DNA of 45,628 nt from Onthovicinus sp900555545 (GCA_949296915.1 CASFPX010000016.1:1-45628), one strand, 5' to 3'. Counted from the first letter of the stretch, positions 16,149-25,197 are shown. Numbers and translations are program-made. The notes: generated by a model not told the origin, from the sequence alone.

Positions 16149-17375
16149 TTATTTTTCAGAAAAGGCGGTAGCGATTCGACTGAGGCGGAAATCCACAGCC
16201 GGCCGTTTTTGGTTAAAGCGATAAACACTCATCGCCATACCAATGGCCAGGTACACGCACACATTTGAGGAACCTCCGGCGGAAAAGAAGGGGAGCGTAA
16301 TTCCAATCACCGGCAGCACGCGCAGGCACATCCCGATGTTCAAAACGGCCTGAGAGGCAATCATCGCGGCGGTCCCCATGCAGATCAGATATCCGGTCAT
16401 ATCCTTAGCGCGTTTGCCATTGAGGATAATTTTCAAGATGATCAGCGCCAGCACCAGCACAACAGCAGCTGCACCGATAAAGCCCAGTTCCTCTCCAGCC
16501 ACGGTAAAGATCATATCGTTCTGGCTCTCCGGCACCAGGTCATTTTGCGTATAATTCCCCGCCATATATCCTTTTCCGGTCAATTCTCCGGAGCCAATGG
16601 CTACAATGCCGTGATTTTGCTGATAGGCCTCGTTGAGCGCATACTCCTCCGGGTGGATCAGCGCCAGGATCCTGGCCTTCTGGTGATCGTCAATAATAAA
16701 TCCGGTATACCAGAGGATGGGAATACCAACCAGCAGGCAGGCGAAGGCCGCTGCAAAGTATCCCCAGTGGAGCCCGGCCGCAAACATCATGCAGGCGAAG
16801 ATCAGCATGAAGATTAAGGCGGAGCCGTCGTCACCTGTCAGCATTACAAGCAGAACAGGGATCGCGCCGTGTATACAGAGAAGCACGACATTTTTGATTC
16901 GGTTGATCTCCTCCTTGACCAGATCCAGGTGAACGGAGAAAGTCAAAATGAATCCGACCTTGACCAGCTCGGAGGGCTGGAATGAAATTGGACCAAAATT
17001 TAACCAGGAGCGGGCGTCCGGCCGGTCTGGATTGAGTGCTTCGCCGAACAGAAGGGTGATCACCATCAGCAGCACACAGCCGATCCCAACCAGAATCCAC
17101 AGCCGGGCCATGATTTCGTAGTCGATGGAGGAGATGATCATGCACGCCACAATACCAATGCAAAACGCAAGCATCATCACCAACGCGTCACGCGGGATCA
17201 CACTTTCCCCCCTGTTGGCATAGGTGGCGCTGAAGACGAGCAGGATACCATAGATGGAAGCTGCAACGGTAAAGAGAAGCAGCCACTTGTCCGTCTCGCG
17301 GATATATTGTTTGACGGAAGCCCCCGAAATTTTAGGCAGGCCCGTTTTTTTTGCTTTTGTTTTCACTTTTTCCAA
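16149..17375 (-). CDS. SEDS-family peptidoglycan glycosyltransferase (RodA/FtsW-like)
   Basis: This membrane glycosyltransferase polymerises lipid II into glycan strands with a partner class-B PBP. The 408-residue protein has about ten hydrophobic helices and the family stretches SWLNFGPISFQPSEL, GSGELTGKGYMAG, and PESQNDMIFTVAGEELGF near the catalytic Asp loop. It ends with LPFFSAGGSS. The pattern leans to RodA (elongation) rather than FtsW or SpoVE. I chose TTG at 17375: GAAAGAAGG lies upstream, and the promoter at 17410-17438 would leave any upstream ATG without a leader. The gene is transcribed alone, divergent from tsaE. Confidence 0.88.
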   Translation of the reverse strand: MEKVKTKAKKTGLPKISGASVKQYIRETDKWLLLFTVAASIYGILLVFSATYANRGESVIPRDALVMMLAFCIGIVACMIISSIDYEIMARLWILVGIGCVLLMVITLLFGEALNPDRPDARSWLNFGPISFQPSELVKVGFILTFSVHLDLVKEEINRIKNVVLLCIHGAIPVLLVMLTGDDGSALIFMLIFACMMFAAGLHWGYFAAAFACLLVGIPILWYTGFIIDDHQKARILALIHPEEYALNEAYQQNHGIVAIGSGELTGKGYMAGNYTQNDLVPESQNDMIFTVAGEELGFIGAAAVVLVLALIILKIILNGKRAKDMTGYLICMGTAAMIASQAVLNIGMCLRVLPVIGITLPFFSAGGSSNVCVYLAIGMAMSVYRFNQKRPAVDFRLSRIATAFSEK

Positions 17376-17409
17376 AGGCGGCCCTTCTTTCTGATTGGCA
17401 TTTACTATC

Positions 17410-17438
17410 ATTATAATATTTGGCAGGGGACAATTCAA
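17410..17438 (-). promoter_or_regulatory. Promoter of the SEDS gene
   Basis: TTGAAT (17433-17438) and TATAAT (17410-17415) on the - strand with a 17-bp spacer. This position fixes the translation start downstream, at TTG 17375. Confidence 0.8.
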
Positions 17439-17477
17439 GTACAACATCTGGTTCCCCAGTATAACGGTAAAACTTTT

Positions 17478-17506
17478 TTGCAAATCATAGCCATCTATGG
17501 TATAAT
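17478..17506 (+). promoter_or_regulatory. Promoter of the tsaE operon
   Basis: TTGCAA (17478-17483) and a perfect TATAAT (17501-17506), 17 bp apart, 25 bp before the tsaE start. It is back to back with the SEDS promoter. Confidence 0.8.
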
Positions 17507-17530
17507 TCTGCATGGAAAGCGGGTGAGCGG

Positions 17531-17965
17531 ATGGCAGTTTATCAGACGAACAGCGAACAGGAGACAATGGCGCTTGGTGCTCAATTGGCCCGTTCATTGA
17601 CTGGCGGCAGTGTTGTCGCCATGTTCGGTGGGCTGGGCATGGGTAAGACGGCGTTTGTGCGCGGAATGGCGCAGGTGCTGGCTCCTGGTGCGGCGGTGAC
17701 CAGCCCGACCTTTGCCCTGGTGCATGAGTACGGCGGCAATCCGCCCCTGTGCCATTTTGATATGTACCGGGTGGAGAGCTGGGAGGATCTCTATTCCACG
17801 GGATTTTTTGATTATTTGGACGGCGGTGCCGTCCTGGCGATTGAGTGGAGTGAGAATATCGAGAATGCGCTCCCGGTCGGGAGCTATCTTGTAGAGTTTG
17901 AACGCGCCGGCGACACGGAGCGCCGGATTACCATCACCAGAAAGACGGAAGATGAGACGCTATGA
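17531..17965 (+). CDS. tsaE: tRNA t6A-synthesis ATPase TsaE
   Basis: TsaE is the ATPase of the TsaB-TsaD-TsaE complex that makes threonylcarbamoyl-adenosine at tRNA position 37. The 144-residue protein has Walker A GGLGMGKT (33-40), SPTF shortly after, and the family HFDMYR and AIEWSEN motifs. GCGGGTGAGCGG before the ATG gives the SD. It overlaps tsaB by 4 bp. Confidence 0.95.
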   Translation: MAVYQTNSEQETMALGAQLARSLTGGSVVAMFGGLGMGKTAFVRGMAQVLAPGAAVTSPTFALVHEYGGNPPLCHFDMYRVESWEDLYSTGFFDYLDGGAVLAIEWSENIENALPVGSYLVEFERAGDTERRITITRKTEDETL

Positions 17966-18681
17966 ATATATTGTCTGTTGAATGTTCCGCAGGGGCGGCG
18001 AGTGCAGCCGTCAGCTGCGACGGGAAAATTTTGGGTGAGGTTTTTACCAATACCGCACTCACGCACAGCCGTACCCTGATGCACTGCGTGGACGCCGCGC
18101 TCAAGTGTGCAGAGATTCCTTTTGACGCCATTGATGCATTTGCAGTGTCGAGTGGACCGGGCTCCTTCACGGGGATTCGGATTGGCTGCGCAACCATCAA
18201 GGGGTTGGCGGCTGCCCAGGAGAAGCCGTGTGTGCCGGTTTCTACGCTCGAGGGGATCGCCTTTGCACTCCACGGCATGGAATGTGTTGCCTGCGCTGTA
18301 ATGGATGCCCGCTGCGGGCAGGTATACACTGCCTCTTTTGACTGCGATGGGGGCTTTACCCGTCTCTGCCCGGATCAGGCAATTCCGATTGAAGAACTGG
18401 GCGCTTTTTTAAAAAAGATTGAAAAAAGCATATTTTTTATAGGCGATGGGGCTGTGTTATGTTATAATAAGCTGAAAGATACTTTAGCCAACGCCCATCT
18501 GGCCCCGGAGAATATCCGATATCAGCGCGCGGGGAATATCTGCCTGCTGGCTCATAGCAGGTATGAGGGGGGCGGAGCTGTTCCACCGGATCAGTTGACG
18601 CCGACCTATCTGCGTTTGGCCCAGGCTCAGCGCGAATTGAAAAGGCGTTTGGCACAACAGAAAGGGGAAGGTCAATCATGA
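17962..18681 (+). CDS. tsaB: tRNA t6A-synthesis protein TsaB
   Basis: TsaB is the ASKHA-fold scaffold partner of TsaD in t6A synthesis. The 239-residue protein has the N-terminal beta-hairpin start (MNILSVECSAG; the usual D-T-S is E-C-S here) and the family motif SSGPGSFTGIRIG (about 63-75). It starts in the tsaE stop (ATGA) and ends in the rpiB start (ATGA). The often-adjacent rimI and tsaD genes are not in this window. Confidence 0.93.
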   Translation: MNILSVECSAGAASAAVSCDGKILGEVFTNTALTHSRTLMHCVDAALKCAEIPFDAIDAFAVSSGPGSFTGIRIGCATIKGLAAAQEKPCVPVSTLEGIAFALHGMECVACAVMDARCGQVYTASFDCDGGFTRLCPDQAIPIEELGAFLKKIEKSIFFIGDGAVLCYNKLKDTLANAHLAPENIRYQRAGNICLLAHSRYEGGGAVPPDQLTPTYLRLAQAQRELKRRLAQQKGEGQS

Positions 18682-19124
18682 GAATTGCATTGGGGGCCGA
18701 TCACGGCGGCTATGAGCTTAAGTGCGCTATTATGGATCATCTGATCGCCAAGGGATATGAGGTCAAGGACTATGGAACCAATTCCTGCGAGTCGGTCGAC
18801 TATGCCCCGATCGCTGCGGAGACAGCCCGGGGGGTCGTCTCCGGCGAGTGTGATTTGGGGATTCTCTGCTGCGGGACCGGGATTGGTATTTCCATGGCGG
18901 CGAATAAGGTCAAGGGGGTTCGGGCCGCCTGCTGTTCCGACTACTTCAGTGCTAAGTATACCCGCCTGCATAACAATGCCAACATTCTATGCATGGGCGG
19001 CCGTGTTGTGGGCGTTGGGCTGGCACTCGAGCTGGTAGATGTCTTTTTGAATACGGAGTTTGAAGGCGGCCGCCATCAGCGTCGGGTAGACCAGATCGCC
19101 GCGATCGAAAACGGGACGCTGTAA
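18678..19124 (+). CDS. rpiB: Ribose-5-phosphate isomerase B
   Basis: The enzyme interconverts ribose-5-phosphate and ribulose-5-phosphate. The 148-residue protein has GADHGGYELK at the start, the catalytic CCGTGIGIS region (Cys64/65), and HNNANILCMGGR with His98. It is a typical length for RpiB. It is coupled to tsaB by ATGA and followed by upp, an order common in Firmicutes. Confidence 0.95.
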   Translation: MRIALGADHGGYELKCAIMDHLIAKGYEVKDYGTNSCESVDYAPIAAETARGVVSGECDLGILCCGTGIGISMAANKVKGVRAACCSDYFSAKYTRLHNNANILCMGGRVVGVGLALELVDVFLNTEFEGGRHQRRVDQIAAIENGTL

Positions 19125-19172
19125 TCCATACTGATTAAAAATTCGGATCAACCGAAGAGAGGAAGTATAAAA

Positions 19173-19802
19173 ATGGGCAACATTACGATTACGAATCACC
19201 CGCTGATTCAGCACAAGCTGTCCCTGCTGCGGGATAAGAACACCGGTTCCAAGGAGTTCCGGGAGCTGGTCGGCGAGATCGCTATGCTGATGTGCTATGA
19301 GGCCACGCGTGATCTCACCCTCAAGGAGGTGGAGATTGAGACGCCGATCTCTGTTGTAAAGACCAAGGTGATTTCCGGCAAAAAGCTGGCCTTCGTCCCG
19401 ATCCTGCGGGCTGGGCTCGGCATGGTGGAAGGCGTGTTGACGCTTGTTCCATCCGCACGTGTCGGTCACATCGGCCTGTACCGCGATCCCAAAACGCTCG
19501 AGCCTGTAGAGTACTACTGTAAGCTCCCATCCGATATTGAGGAGCGCGAGGTCATTGTTTTGGATCCAATGCTGGCAACCGGCGGCTCGGCGACGGATGC
19601 CATCTCCATGATCAAAAAATATAGCCCCAAATCGATCAAGTTTATGGGGATCATTGCAGCGCCGGAGGGGCTGAACAAGCTCTCCAAGACACACCCGGAC
19701 ATTGATATTTTCTGTGCGGCGCTGGATGAGAAACTGAATGACCACGGTTATATTGTGCCGGGGCTCGGCGACGCAGGCGATCGGATTTTTGGGACAAAAT
19801 AG
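19173..19802 (+). CDS. upp: Uracil phosphoribosyltransferase
   Basis: The enzyme makes UMP from uracil and PRPP (pyrimidine salvage). The 209-residue protein has the PRPP loop VLDPMLATGGSA (about 129-140) and the C-terminal uracil-binding stretch YIVPGLGDAGDR. AGAGAGGAAG precedes the ATG. It is the last gene of the tsaE-tsaB-rpiB-upp run and has a strong terminator just behind it. Confidence 0.96.
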   Translation: MGNITITNHPLIQHKLSLLRDKNTGSKEFRELVGEIAMLMCYEATRDLTLKEVEIETPISVVKTKVISGKKLAFVPILRAGLGMVEGVLTLVPSARVGHIGLYRDPKTLEPVEYYCKLPSDIEEREVIVLDPMLATGGSATDAISMIKKYSPKSIKFMGIIAAPEGLNKLSKTHPDIDIFCAALDEKLNDHGYIVPGLGDAGDRIFGTK

Positions 19803-19811
19803 CGGCTATGA

Positions 19812-19837
19812 AGAGCGGATATTCCGCTCTTTTTTTG
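19812..19837 (+). terminator. Terminator after upp
   Basis: AGAGCGGA (19812-19819), a 3-nt loop and TCCGCTCT (19823-19830) are followed by seven T. Confidence 0.88.
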
Positions 19838-19945
19838 TATCTGATAGATTGATTGCAGATAAAAACAATATAGCGTGGGGGAGATACAATAAATAAAATT
19901 CTAACACAACTTTAATGTAAAAGGTAAAAAAAATATAAATAATTC

Positions 19946-19974
19946 TTGAACTTTTGGTGACACGGTGGTAAAAT
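19946..19974 (+). promoter_or_regulatory. Promoter and long leader of the GPH symporter
   Basis: TTGAAC (19946-19951) and TAAAAT (19969-19974) with a 17-bp spacer. The leader would be about 155 nt, unusually long. I see no known riboswitch in it. The rest of the gap from 19838 is AT-rich and holds no gene. Confidence 0.65.
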
Positions 19975-20135
19975 AGATAAAGTTTAAAAAAGTAATGTGG
20001 TAAAGTTTTGCGTTGGTTTTTGGGTGCAATGGCGGAATTTAAAAGCCGTGTTTAGTGGCCTGTGATGCCATGAATACAGGGAGTGTTCCGTTATTACTGT
20101 ATAAATCTCTAATCTCATTCAAGAGGAGGAAGTAT

Positions 20136-21734
20136 ATGGGTAGTTTTAGTGTAAAGGAATTCCTCAATAGTAAAATTATCAAAAATGACGTTGGGGAAGA
20201 GACCTATCTGACCTGGCGCGAGTTGCTCTCCTATGCAGTAGGCCGCGGAGCGCAGGGAATGAACACGGGCATGACAAGCTCTAAGTATGTCAACTTTTTC
20301 CTGACGAATGTCCTGTTCAAAAAGCTTGCCGACCCGATGGGAACGGCCTCGATTATTCGTCTGTTCTGCGGGATCTTTGACGCGATCAACGATCCGATCA
20401 TGGGCGTCATTGTGGACCGGACGCGTACCAAGAACGGTCAGATGCGCCCTTACATCAAGTGGGCGCCCATCTTTGTCTCGATTGTCATGATTCTGTTCTT
20501 TGTCGGCAGCGCAGACGCTCCGCCGGTATTTAATATCATCTATACGACAATCCTGTTTGTCGGATTGGATGTCACCTACACGGCCTTTGATATCCCAATG
20601 GGGGCTCTCGCGTTTTCCATCACACCCAGCGGTATTGAACGGACAAAGCTGTTTGGGATCAGCAATATTGTGCGCTCCGTTCTGGGTGCACTGCCACAGG
20701 TGTTTGTAGCAGGTGCGGCGCTTCTTCCGTACTTCAAGGATCACACACCGCAGGCCTATTTGACCTCTGCGGTTGTTTCGGCGATTGGTATCGTGTTCCT
20801 GACGCGTTTTACATATCGGAATACCCGTGAGCGTGCCGAGCACAAGGAGGATGTCCCCTCCGTCAAGGAGTGCTTCCGCCTGCTTTTCAAAAACCGTCCG
20901 CTGTTGATGCTTTTCCTTGCCAATATCTTTTTCCTGCTTTGCAAAATCGCGGATCAGGTTTCGTTCTATTTCGTGGCGGATCTAATGTTTAACCGCCAAT
21001 ACAATGTATTCATCGATGTGATCAAATTCCCCGGCTTCCTGATTGCGGGCCTTGCGGTGCCAAAGATTGTAGAAAAGCTGGGTGAGCGTGCGGATTCCAG
21101 GCGATTTTTCCAGATCTGCTGTGTCGGCGCTATCGTGTTAAACGTTCTCTTTGCAGCCACAACATATCATGGCCTGATGACAAAGGAGCCCGGCGAGTCC
21201 GTCTCTCTGTTTACGGGTATTTTGATCGTTTTGTTTACTGGCCTGGCTACCATCCCGATGGAGTTTAAGAACCTCATGCAAAAAGAGATGGAGGCCGAGA
21301 CAGTCGACTATATTGAATGGAAGACCGGTACGCGTGTTGAGGGCATTATGCTCTCCATCATGAGCTTTACCGGCAAGATCGAAAACACCTTTGCTTCATC
21401 AATCGGTCTGTTTGTCCTCGGTTTAACCGGCTATATCGCCCATACGGAGGAATCGGTTATTCAGAATACGGAGACCAACTGGGCCCTGTTCCTGATGACG
21501 ACTATTGTCCCGGCGATCGGCTATCTGCTGATGCTGATCCCGATTCACTTCTACAACATCACTGGTAAGGGTCATCGTAAGATGATGGCTGATATTATGG
21601 TAGCTCGTGCAAAGCGCAGGGCTGAGGGGGAGAATGTCCCCGATTCAGTGGAAGCTGCGGCAACGGATGCCGCACTGGAAGAGATGCGCGAGGAGCAGGC
21701 GCAGTCCGCTGCGGATGAGACAAGTCAAAAATAA
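20136..21734 (+). CDS. GPH (MelB-type, MFS_2) cation:solute symporter
   Basis: This 532-residue membrane protein has about 12 helices of the glycoside-pentoside-hexuronide:cation symporter family. The first cytoplasmic stretch (VKEFLNSK), the family motif FDAINDPIMGVIVDRTR (about 86-102), and the later DYIEWKTG, typical of the family, are all visible. The substrate is probably a sugar or glycoside. The C-terminus is long, charged and Ala/Glu-rich (about the last 45 residues). The ATG at 20136 follows AAGAGGAGG; the earlier in-frame ATG at 20055 has no SD. No glycosidase is adjacent. Confidence 0.9.
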   Translation: MGSFSVKEFLNSKIIKNDVGEETYLTWRELLSYAVGRGAQGMNTGMTSSKYVNFFLTNVLFKKLADPMGTASIIRLFCGIFDAINDPIMGVIVDRTRTKNGQMRPYIKWAPIFVSIVMILFFVGSADAPPVFNIIYTTILFVGLDVTYTAFDIPMGALAFSITPSGIERTKLFGISNIVRSVLGALPQVFVAGAALLPYFKDHTPQAYLTSAVVSAIGIVFLTRFTYRNTRERAEHKEDVPSVKECFRLLFKNRPLLMLFLANIFFLLCKIADQVSFYFVADLMFNRQYNVFIDVIKFPGFLIAGLAVPKIVEKLGERADSRRFFQICCVGAIVLNVLFAATTYHGLMTKEPGESVSLFTGILIVLFTGLATIPMEFKNLMQKEMEAETVDYIEWKTGTRVEGIMLSIMSFTGKIENTFASSIGLFVLGLTGYIAHTEESVIQNTETNWALFLMTTIVPAIGYLLMLIPIHFYNITGKGHRKMMADIMVARAKRRAEGENVPDSVEAAATDAALEEMREEQAQSAADETSQK

Positions 21735-21749
21735 TCTGATATGATGAGG

Positions 21750-21784
21750 GTTCCGGATGCTACCGCATCCGGAACTATTTTTTG
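21750..21784 (+). terminator. Terminator after the GPH symporter
   Basis: GTTCCGGATGC (21750-21760), TACC loop and GCATCCGGAAC (21765-21775) form an 11-bp perfect stem, then TATTTTTTT. The 3' arm and T-tract overlap the stop codon of the small gene on the other strand. Confidence 0.9.
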
Positions 21785-21936
21785 TTTTCTTCGATCCATT
21801 CGCGGTTACGTGCTACATTCATATCGTTTGGGAGTGCCACCTGCGTCTTTTCCTGGCGCGTGTCCGCCTGGCTGACCGGTTGGGTAATATAGGCCTTTCC
21901 GAGTTTGTGATGGATGGGCTTTTGCTGTCGTTTCAT
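21775..21936 (-). CDS. Small DUF3787-like spore surface protein
   Basis: This gene encodes 53 residues. AAGGGAGG lies 8 nt upstream of the ATG at 21936, a good SD. The C-terminal part reads VALPNDMNVARNREWIEEN, matching the DUF3787 / CDIF630_02480 spore-surface family, whose members end in a pattern like VPIPSEEAV..AKEWVDEN. The N-terminus is basic (MKRQQKP). It would be made in sporulating cells and fits the gerA operon elsewhere in the window. Its function is not known. The assignment rests on a short match, so it is moderate. Confidence 0.72.
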   Translation of the reverse strand: MKRQQKPIHHKLGKAYITQPVSQADTRQEKTQVALPNDMNVARNREWIEENKK

Positions 21937-22026
21937 CGCATTTCACCTCCCTTTTTAGCTTCTCCCACATGAAATAAGCCATACCTGGGAATATTTAAAA
22001 TTAGTGTGAATTCTCCATGGAATCCG

Positions 22027-22055
22027 TTGACTATTCTTTGGTGCACGGATATAAT
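22027..22055 (+). promoter_or_regulatory. Promoter of the acyl-CoA synthetase gene
   Basis: TTGACT (22027-22032) and TATAAT (22050-22055), 17 bp apart, with about 40 nt of leader to the ATG at 22102. Confidence 0.82.
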
Positions 22056-22101
22056 TGATGTACGCCTAAATGGCAATAACTTTGAAAGTGAGCACTTTTT
22101 C

Positions 22102-23877
22102 ATGGCAGAGGAAAAAATATTTTATCCCATCCGTAAGATCGATAATTTCAAAGATTTGCTGACTCAGAGTGTCCATCTTTTTGGAAGTTTGCCGGCATAT
22201 CGTCTGAAAGGGGCGGATGGAACGTATTATCCAGTCACTTATCAGGCATTTCAGGATGATGTAAATGCCATCGGCACTGCGTTGATGGAACTCGGTTTGT
22301 ACGGGGAGAAGATTGCCGTCAGCGGAGAAAACTCCTATCAGTGGGAGACCTCCTATCTGGGCATTACATGCGGGGTCGGAGTCGTTGTCCCGATTGACCG
22401 GGAGCTTCCGGCGGATGATTTTGTCAATCTGTTGACGGTATCGGGCGCTAAGGCTGTTTTTTGTGATCAGAAGAGGCAGGAGCGTATCATGTCCTGTCTC
22501 GACCGTATTCCTCAGGAGATCACCCTGATCTGCTTTAACGAGGCGGAGGATCAGTCCGACAGGATTCTGTCCTATGACAAGCTGATGGCACATGGCCGGG
22601 AACTGCTTCGGAGTGGGGACCGCAGCTTTTTGGATGCCCAAGTGGATGGAAAGGCGCTTGGCAGCCTGATTTTCACCTCGGGGACGACGGGAATGGCCAA
22701 GGGCGTCATGCTCAGCCAGTACAATATCTGCTCGGATCTGATGGCGCTCAGCGGTGTGGTTAAGATCCGTACGGATGACCAGGTGCTCTCCATCCTGCCG
22801 CTCCACCATACGTATGAATCCTCCCTTGGATTTTTGTTTGTGCTCTATTCCGGCGCGTGCATCTCCTTCTGTGAGGGGCTAAAGTATCTGGCAAAAAATA
22901 TGCAGGAGGTACAGCCCACAATCTTTGTCACTGTGCCGCTGATGCTTGAAAAACTGCACAAGCGTATCTTGAAGGCGGCCGGGGAGAAGAAGGGCGGCAA
23001 GGCAGTGCTTGGCTTTGGGAAAATGCTTGCCAAAGCCTCCAGTGCACTGGGCGTCGATGTATCCGATAAGGTGTTCGCGGCGATCCATAAAACTTTTGGT
23101 GGGCGCCTGCGCCTGCTGATTACGGGTGCGGCGGCAATTGCCCCGAACATTGTAGATGATTTCCGGACATTCGGCCTGGAGGTCTATCTGGGTTATGGCC
23201 TGACGGAGTGTTCCCCGCTGGTCATTGGTAACAATGACCGTTTGGCGCTCTCGGATTCGGTCGGTGTGCCGCTGCCGGGTGTGGAGGCGAAGATTATCAA
23301 TCCCGACTTTTCCGGAGTGGGGGAGATCTGTGTGCGTGGCCCTATGATCATGATGGGTTATTATAACGCGCCTGAGCTGACGTCAGAAGTGATTGATGCT
23401 GAGGGGTGGTTCCACACAGGAGATCTCGGCACAGTGGACGAACAGGGCCACTATCGGATTACCGGCCGGATTAAAAATGTGATCGTAACCAAAAATGGCA
23501 AGAACATCTATCCTGAAGAGGTGGAGTATTATCTGAACAACGATCCGTTTATTTCGGAATCAATCGTTTCCGGCGAGGACGGGGAGGATGATCTGTTTGT
23601 CACGGCGAACGTTTTCCCGAACGTCGAAGCCATCAAGGAAAAAAAGAAAAAGCAATCTCTCACAAAGGAGGAGATCGCCAAGGCCATTGCGGACGTTGTC
23701 AAGGAGATTAATAAGAAACTGCCGTCCTATAAAAACATCAAGCGGATTCACATCCGGGATACGGAGTTTGTTAAGACCACGACACAGAAGATAAAACGCT
23801 TTGCCGTGGAGACCAAGGAGGATCTGAATAAGATCCTGGAGGAAAAAAAGAATCATCCGTCGCAGGATGACCAATAA
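22102..23877 (+). CDS. AMP-dependent long-chain acyl-CoA synthetase
   Basis: The enzyme activates a fatty acid to acyl-AMP and then acyl-CoA. The 591-residue protein has the ATP/AMP motif FTSGTTGMAKGVM (about 191-203), YGLTECSP (about 368-375), the hinge region WFHTGDLG and ITGRIKNVIVTKNGKNI, and the C-terminal catalytic Lys region (TTTQKIKR). It resembles the FAA1/FadD15-like group. The ATG at 22102 lies downstream of a clear promoter; the earlier in-frame ATG at 22006 lies upstream of that promoter. It is transcribed alone. Confidence 0.9.
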   Translation: MAEEKIFYPIRKIDNFKDLLTQSVHLFGSLPAYRLKGADGTYYPVTYQAFQDDVNAIGTALMELGLYGEKIAVSGENSYQWETSYLGITCGVGVVVPIDRELPADDFVNLLTVSGAKAVFCDQKRQERIMSCLDRIPQEITLICFNEAEDQSDRILSYDKLMAHGRELLRSGDRSFLDAQVDGKALGSLIFTSGTTGMAKGVMLSQYNICSDLMALSGVVKIRTDDQVLSILPLHHTYESSLGFLFVLYSGACISFCEGLKYLAKNMQEVQPTIFVTVPLMLEKLHKRILKAAGEKKGGKAVLGFGKMLAKASSALGVDVSDKVFAAIHKTFGGRLRLLITGAAAIAPNIVDDFRTFGLEVYLGYGLTECSPLVIGNNDRLALSDSVGVPLPGVEAKIINPDFSGVGEICVRGPMIMMGYYNAPELTSEVIDAEGWFHTGDLGTVDEQGHYRITGRIKNVIVTKNGKNIYPEEVEYYLNNDPFISESIVSGEDGEDDLFVTANVFPNVEAIKEKKKKQSLTKEEIAKAIADVVKEINKKLPSYKNIKRIHIRDTEFVKTTTQKIKRFAVETKEDLNKILEEKKNHPSQDDQ

Positions 23878-23885
23878 ATGAAGAG

Positions 23886-23924
23886 AAAATCGGGCGCTCG
23901 ATTTTATATCGAGCGCCCGATTTT
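23886..23924. terminator. Bidirectional terminator, 17-bp perfect stem
   Basis: A 17-bp arm (23886-23902) pairs perfectly with 23908-23924 around TTTAT; the arms end AAAA/TTTT. It serves the acyl-CoA synthetase (+) and the lysine operon (-). Confidence 0.9.
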
Positions 23925-23940
23925 GCAAATCTGTTCAGTT

Positions 23941-24399
23941 TTAAAAATCAATCGCCTCAATGGCTGCGACGGCGTTCTCCTTGTCGGACTCCGTCACCAG
24001 CAGCGAGATATCCACCTCCGAGGTGGTAACCATCCGGATGTCGGTCTCATGTGCCGCAAGTGCCGCGAAAATCTTGGCACTGTAACCCGGACATCCGCGC
24101 ATCGCCTCGCTGAAAACGGATATCTTGCAGTTGCCGCTGCTGACGCTGAACTTTAAATTGGGGTTGATCTCCCGCATTTTGGAGGAGATCTCCAGAATAC
24201 GGCCAAAATCCTCCCCGCTGACCGTAAAGGAGAGCGTTGAATTTTTCCCGTGCGGAGACTGTGAGATCATATCCACGTCGATCCCGGCATTGGCAATCTC
24301 CGTGAATACACTGCTGATCATATTGATATCCGCAGGGGATTCTAAAAAGGAGATCAGTGTGACGTCTTCCACTACATTGATTGTGACATTCGTATTCAT
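23941..24399 (-). CDS. Free-standing ACT-domain protein (aspartokinase regulatory-like)
   Basis: This 152-residue protein is made of two ACT-like domains resembling the C-terminal regulatory part of aspartate kinase, with no kinase domain. Visible family stretches are INMISSVFTEIANAGIDVDMIS and the second-domain ETDIRMVTTSEVDIS (consensus parts). It is the last gene of asd-dapA-dapB, 17 bp after dapB, under the lysine riboswitch. A role as a lysine- or threonine-sensing partner of an aspartokinase encoded elsewhere is plausible but inferred. The ATG at 24399 is preceded by AAAGGGGG. Confidence 0.82.
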   Translation of the reverse strand: MNTNVTINVVEDVTLISFLESPADINMISSVFTEIANAGIDVDMISQSPHGKNSTLSFTVSGEDFGRILEISSKMREINPNLKFSVSSGNCKISVFSEAMRGCPGYSAKIFAALAAHETDIRMVTTSEVDISLLVTESDKENAVAAIEAIDF

Positions 24400-24416
24400 C
24401 CTAAAAATAACCCCCT

Positions 24417-25175
24417 TTATTTGCCCGCTACCAAGTCGGCCATGCAATAGAGGCCGGGCCCTTTTGTATGCAGGTAGACGGCGGCATTGACGGCGCCGAC
24501 GGCAAAAATTTCCTTGCTGCGGGCCGAGTGGCTCAGTTTGACAATCTCGTCGTGACCGGCAAAGATGACTTCGTGCTCTCCCACGATGGTGCCACCCCGC
24601 ACCGCGTGGATTCCGATCTCATTCTTTTCACGTTTGCAGCGCTTGGCGTGGCGGTCGTATTCATAGTGCATCGTGTGATCCATCTCCGCGGAAATGCCGT
24701 CCGCCAACATCAATGCTGTCCCACTCGGGGCGTCCAGCTTCTGGTTATGGTGCATCTCGACAATTTCAATGTCAAACGAGGAACCGAGCACCCGTGTTGC
24801 AGCTTTCGCCAACTCAAGCAACAGGCTCACACCAATGGACATGTTGGCGGAAAAGAAGATGGGAATCTCCGCAGCCGCCGCCTTCAGATCGGCAATCTGA
24901 TCCTCTGACAGGCCGGTTGTGGCGATAACCGCAGGGATTTTGTTGGCTTTTGCATACTGGAGCAGGGGGGAGACGACACTCGGGTGGGAGAAATCGATGA
25001 TGACGTCGGCTTTCACATCCACATGCTCCGGACAGTCGAATACTGGATAACCGGCCGTCTGCTGTGTGTTGAGGTCGATTCCTGCCACGATCCGGCAGTC
25101 GTCGCGCTCCGCAGCACAGGCCGTAATCACGCGGCCCATTTTTCCATTACATCCACTCAGGAGTATATCAGTCAT
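24417..25175 (-). CDS. dapB: 4-hydroxy-tetrahydrodipicolinate reductase
   Basis: The enzyme reduces the DapA product with NAD(P)H in lysine/diaminopimelate synthesis. The 252-residue protein has the nucleotide loop GCNGKMGRVI (8-17) and the catalytic motif EMHHNQKLDAPSGTA with its His pair and Lys. It lies 22 bp after dapA in the riboswitch-controlled operon. Diaminopimelate also feeds peptidoglycan, and dipicolinate for spores comes from the same branch. Confidence 0.96.
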   Translation of the reverse strand: MTDILLSGCNGKMGRVITACAAERDDCRIVAGIDLNTQQTAGYPVFDCPEHVDVKADVIIDFSHPSVVSPLLQYAKANKIPAVIATTGLSEDQIADLKAAAAEIPIFFSANMSIGVSLLLELAKAATRVLGSSFDIEIVEMHHNQKLDAPSGTALMLADGISAEMDHTMHYEYDRHAKRCKREKNEIGIHAVRGGTIVGEHEVIFAGHDEIVKLSHSARSKEIFAVGAVNAAVYLHTKGPGLYCMADLVAGK

Positions 25176-25197
25176 TGGAACGTCCCTCTTTCAACAG

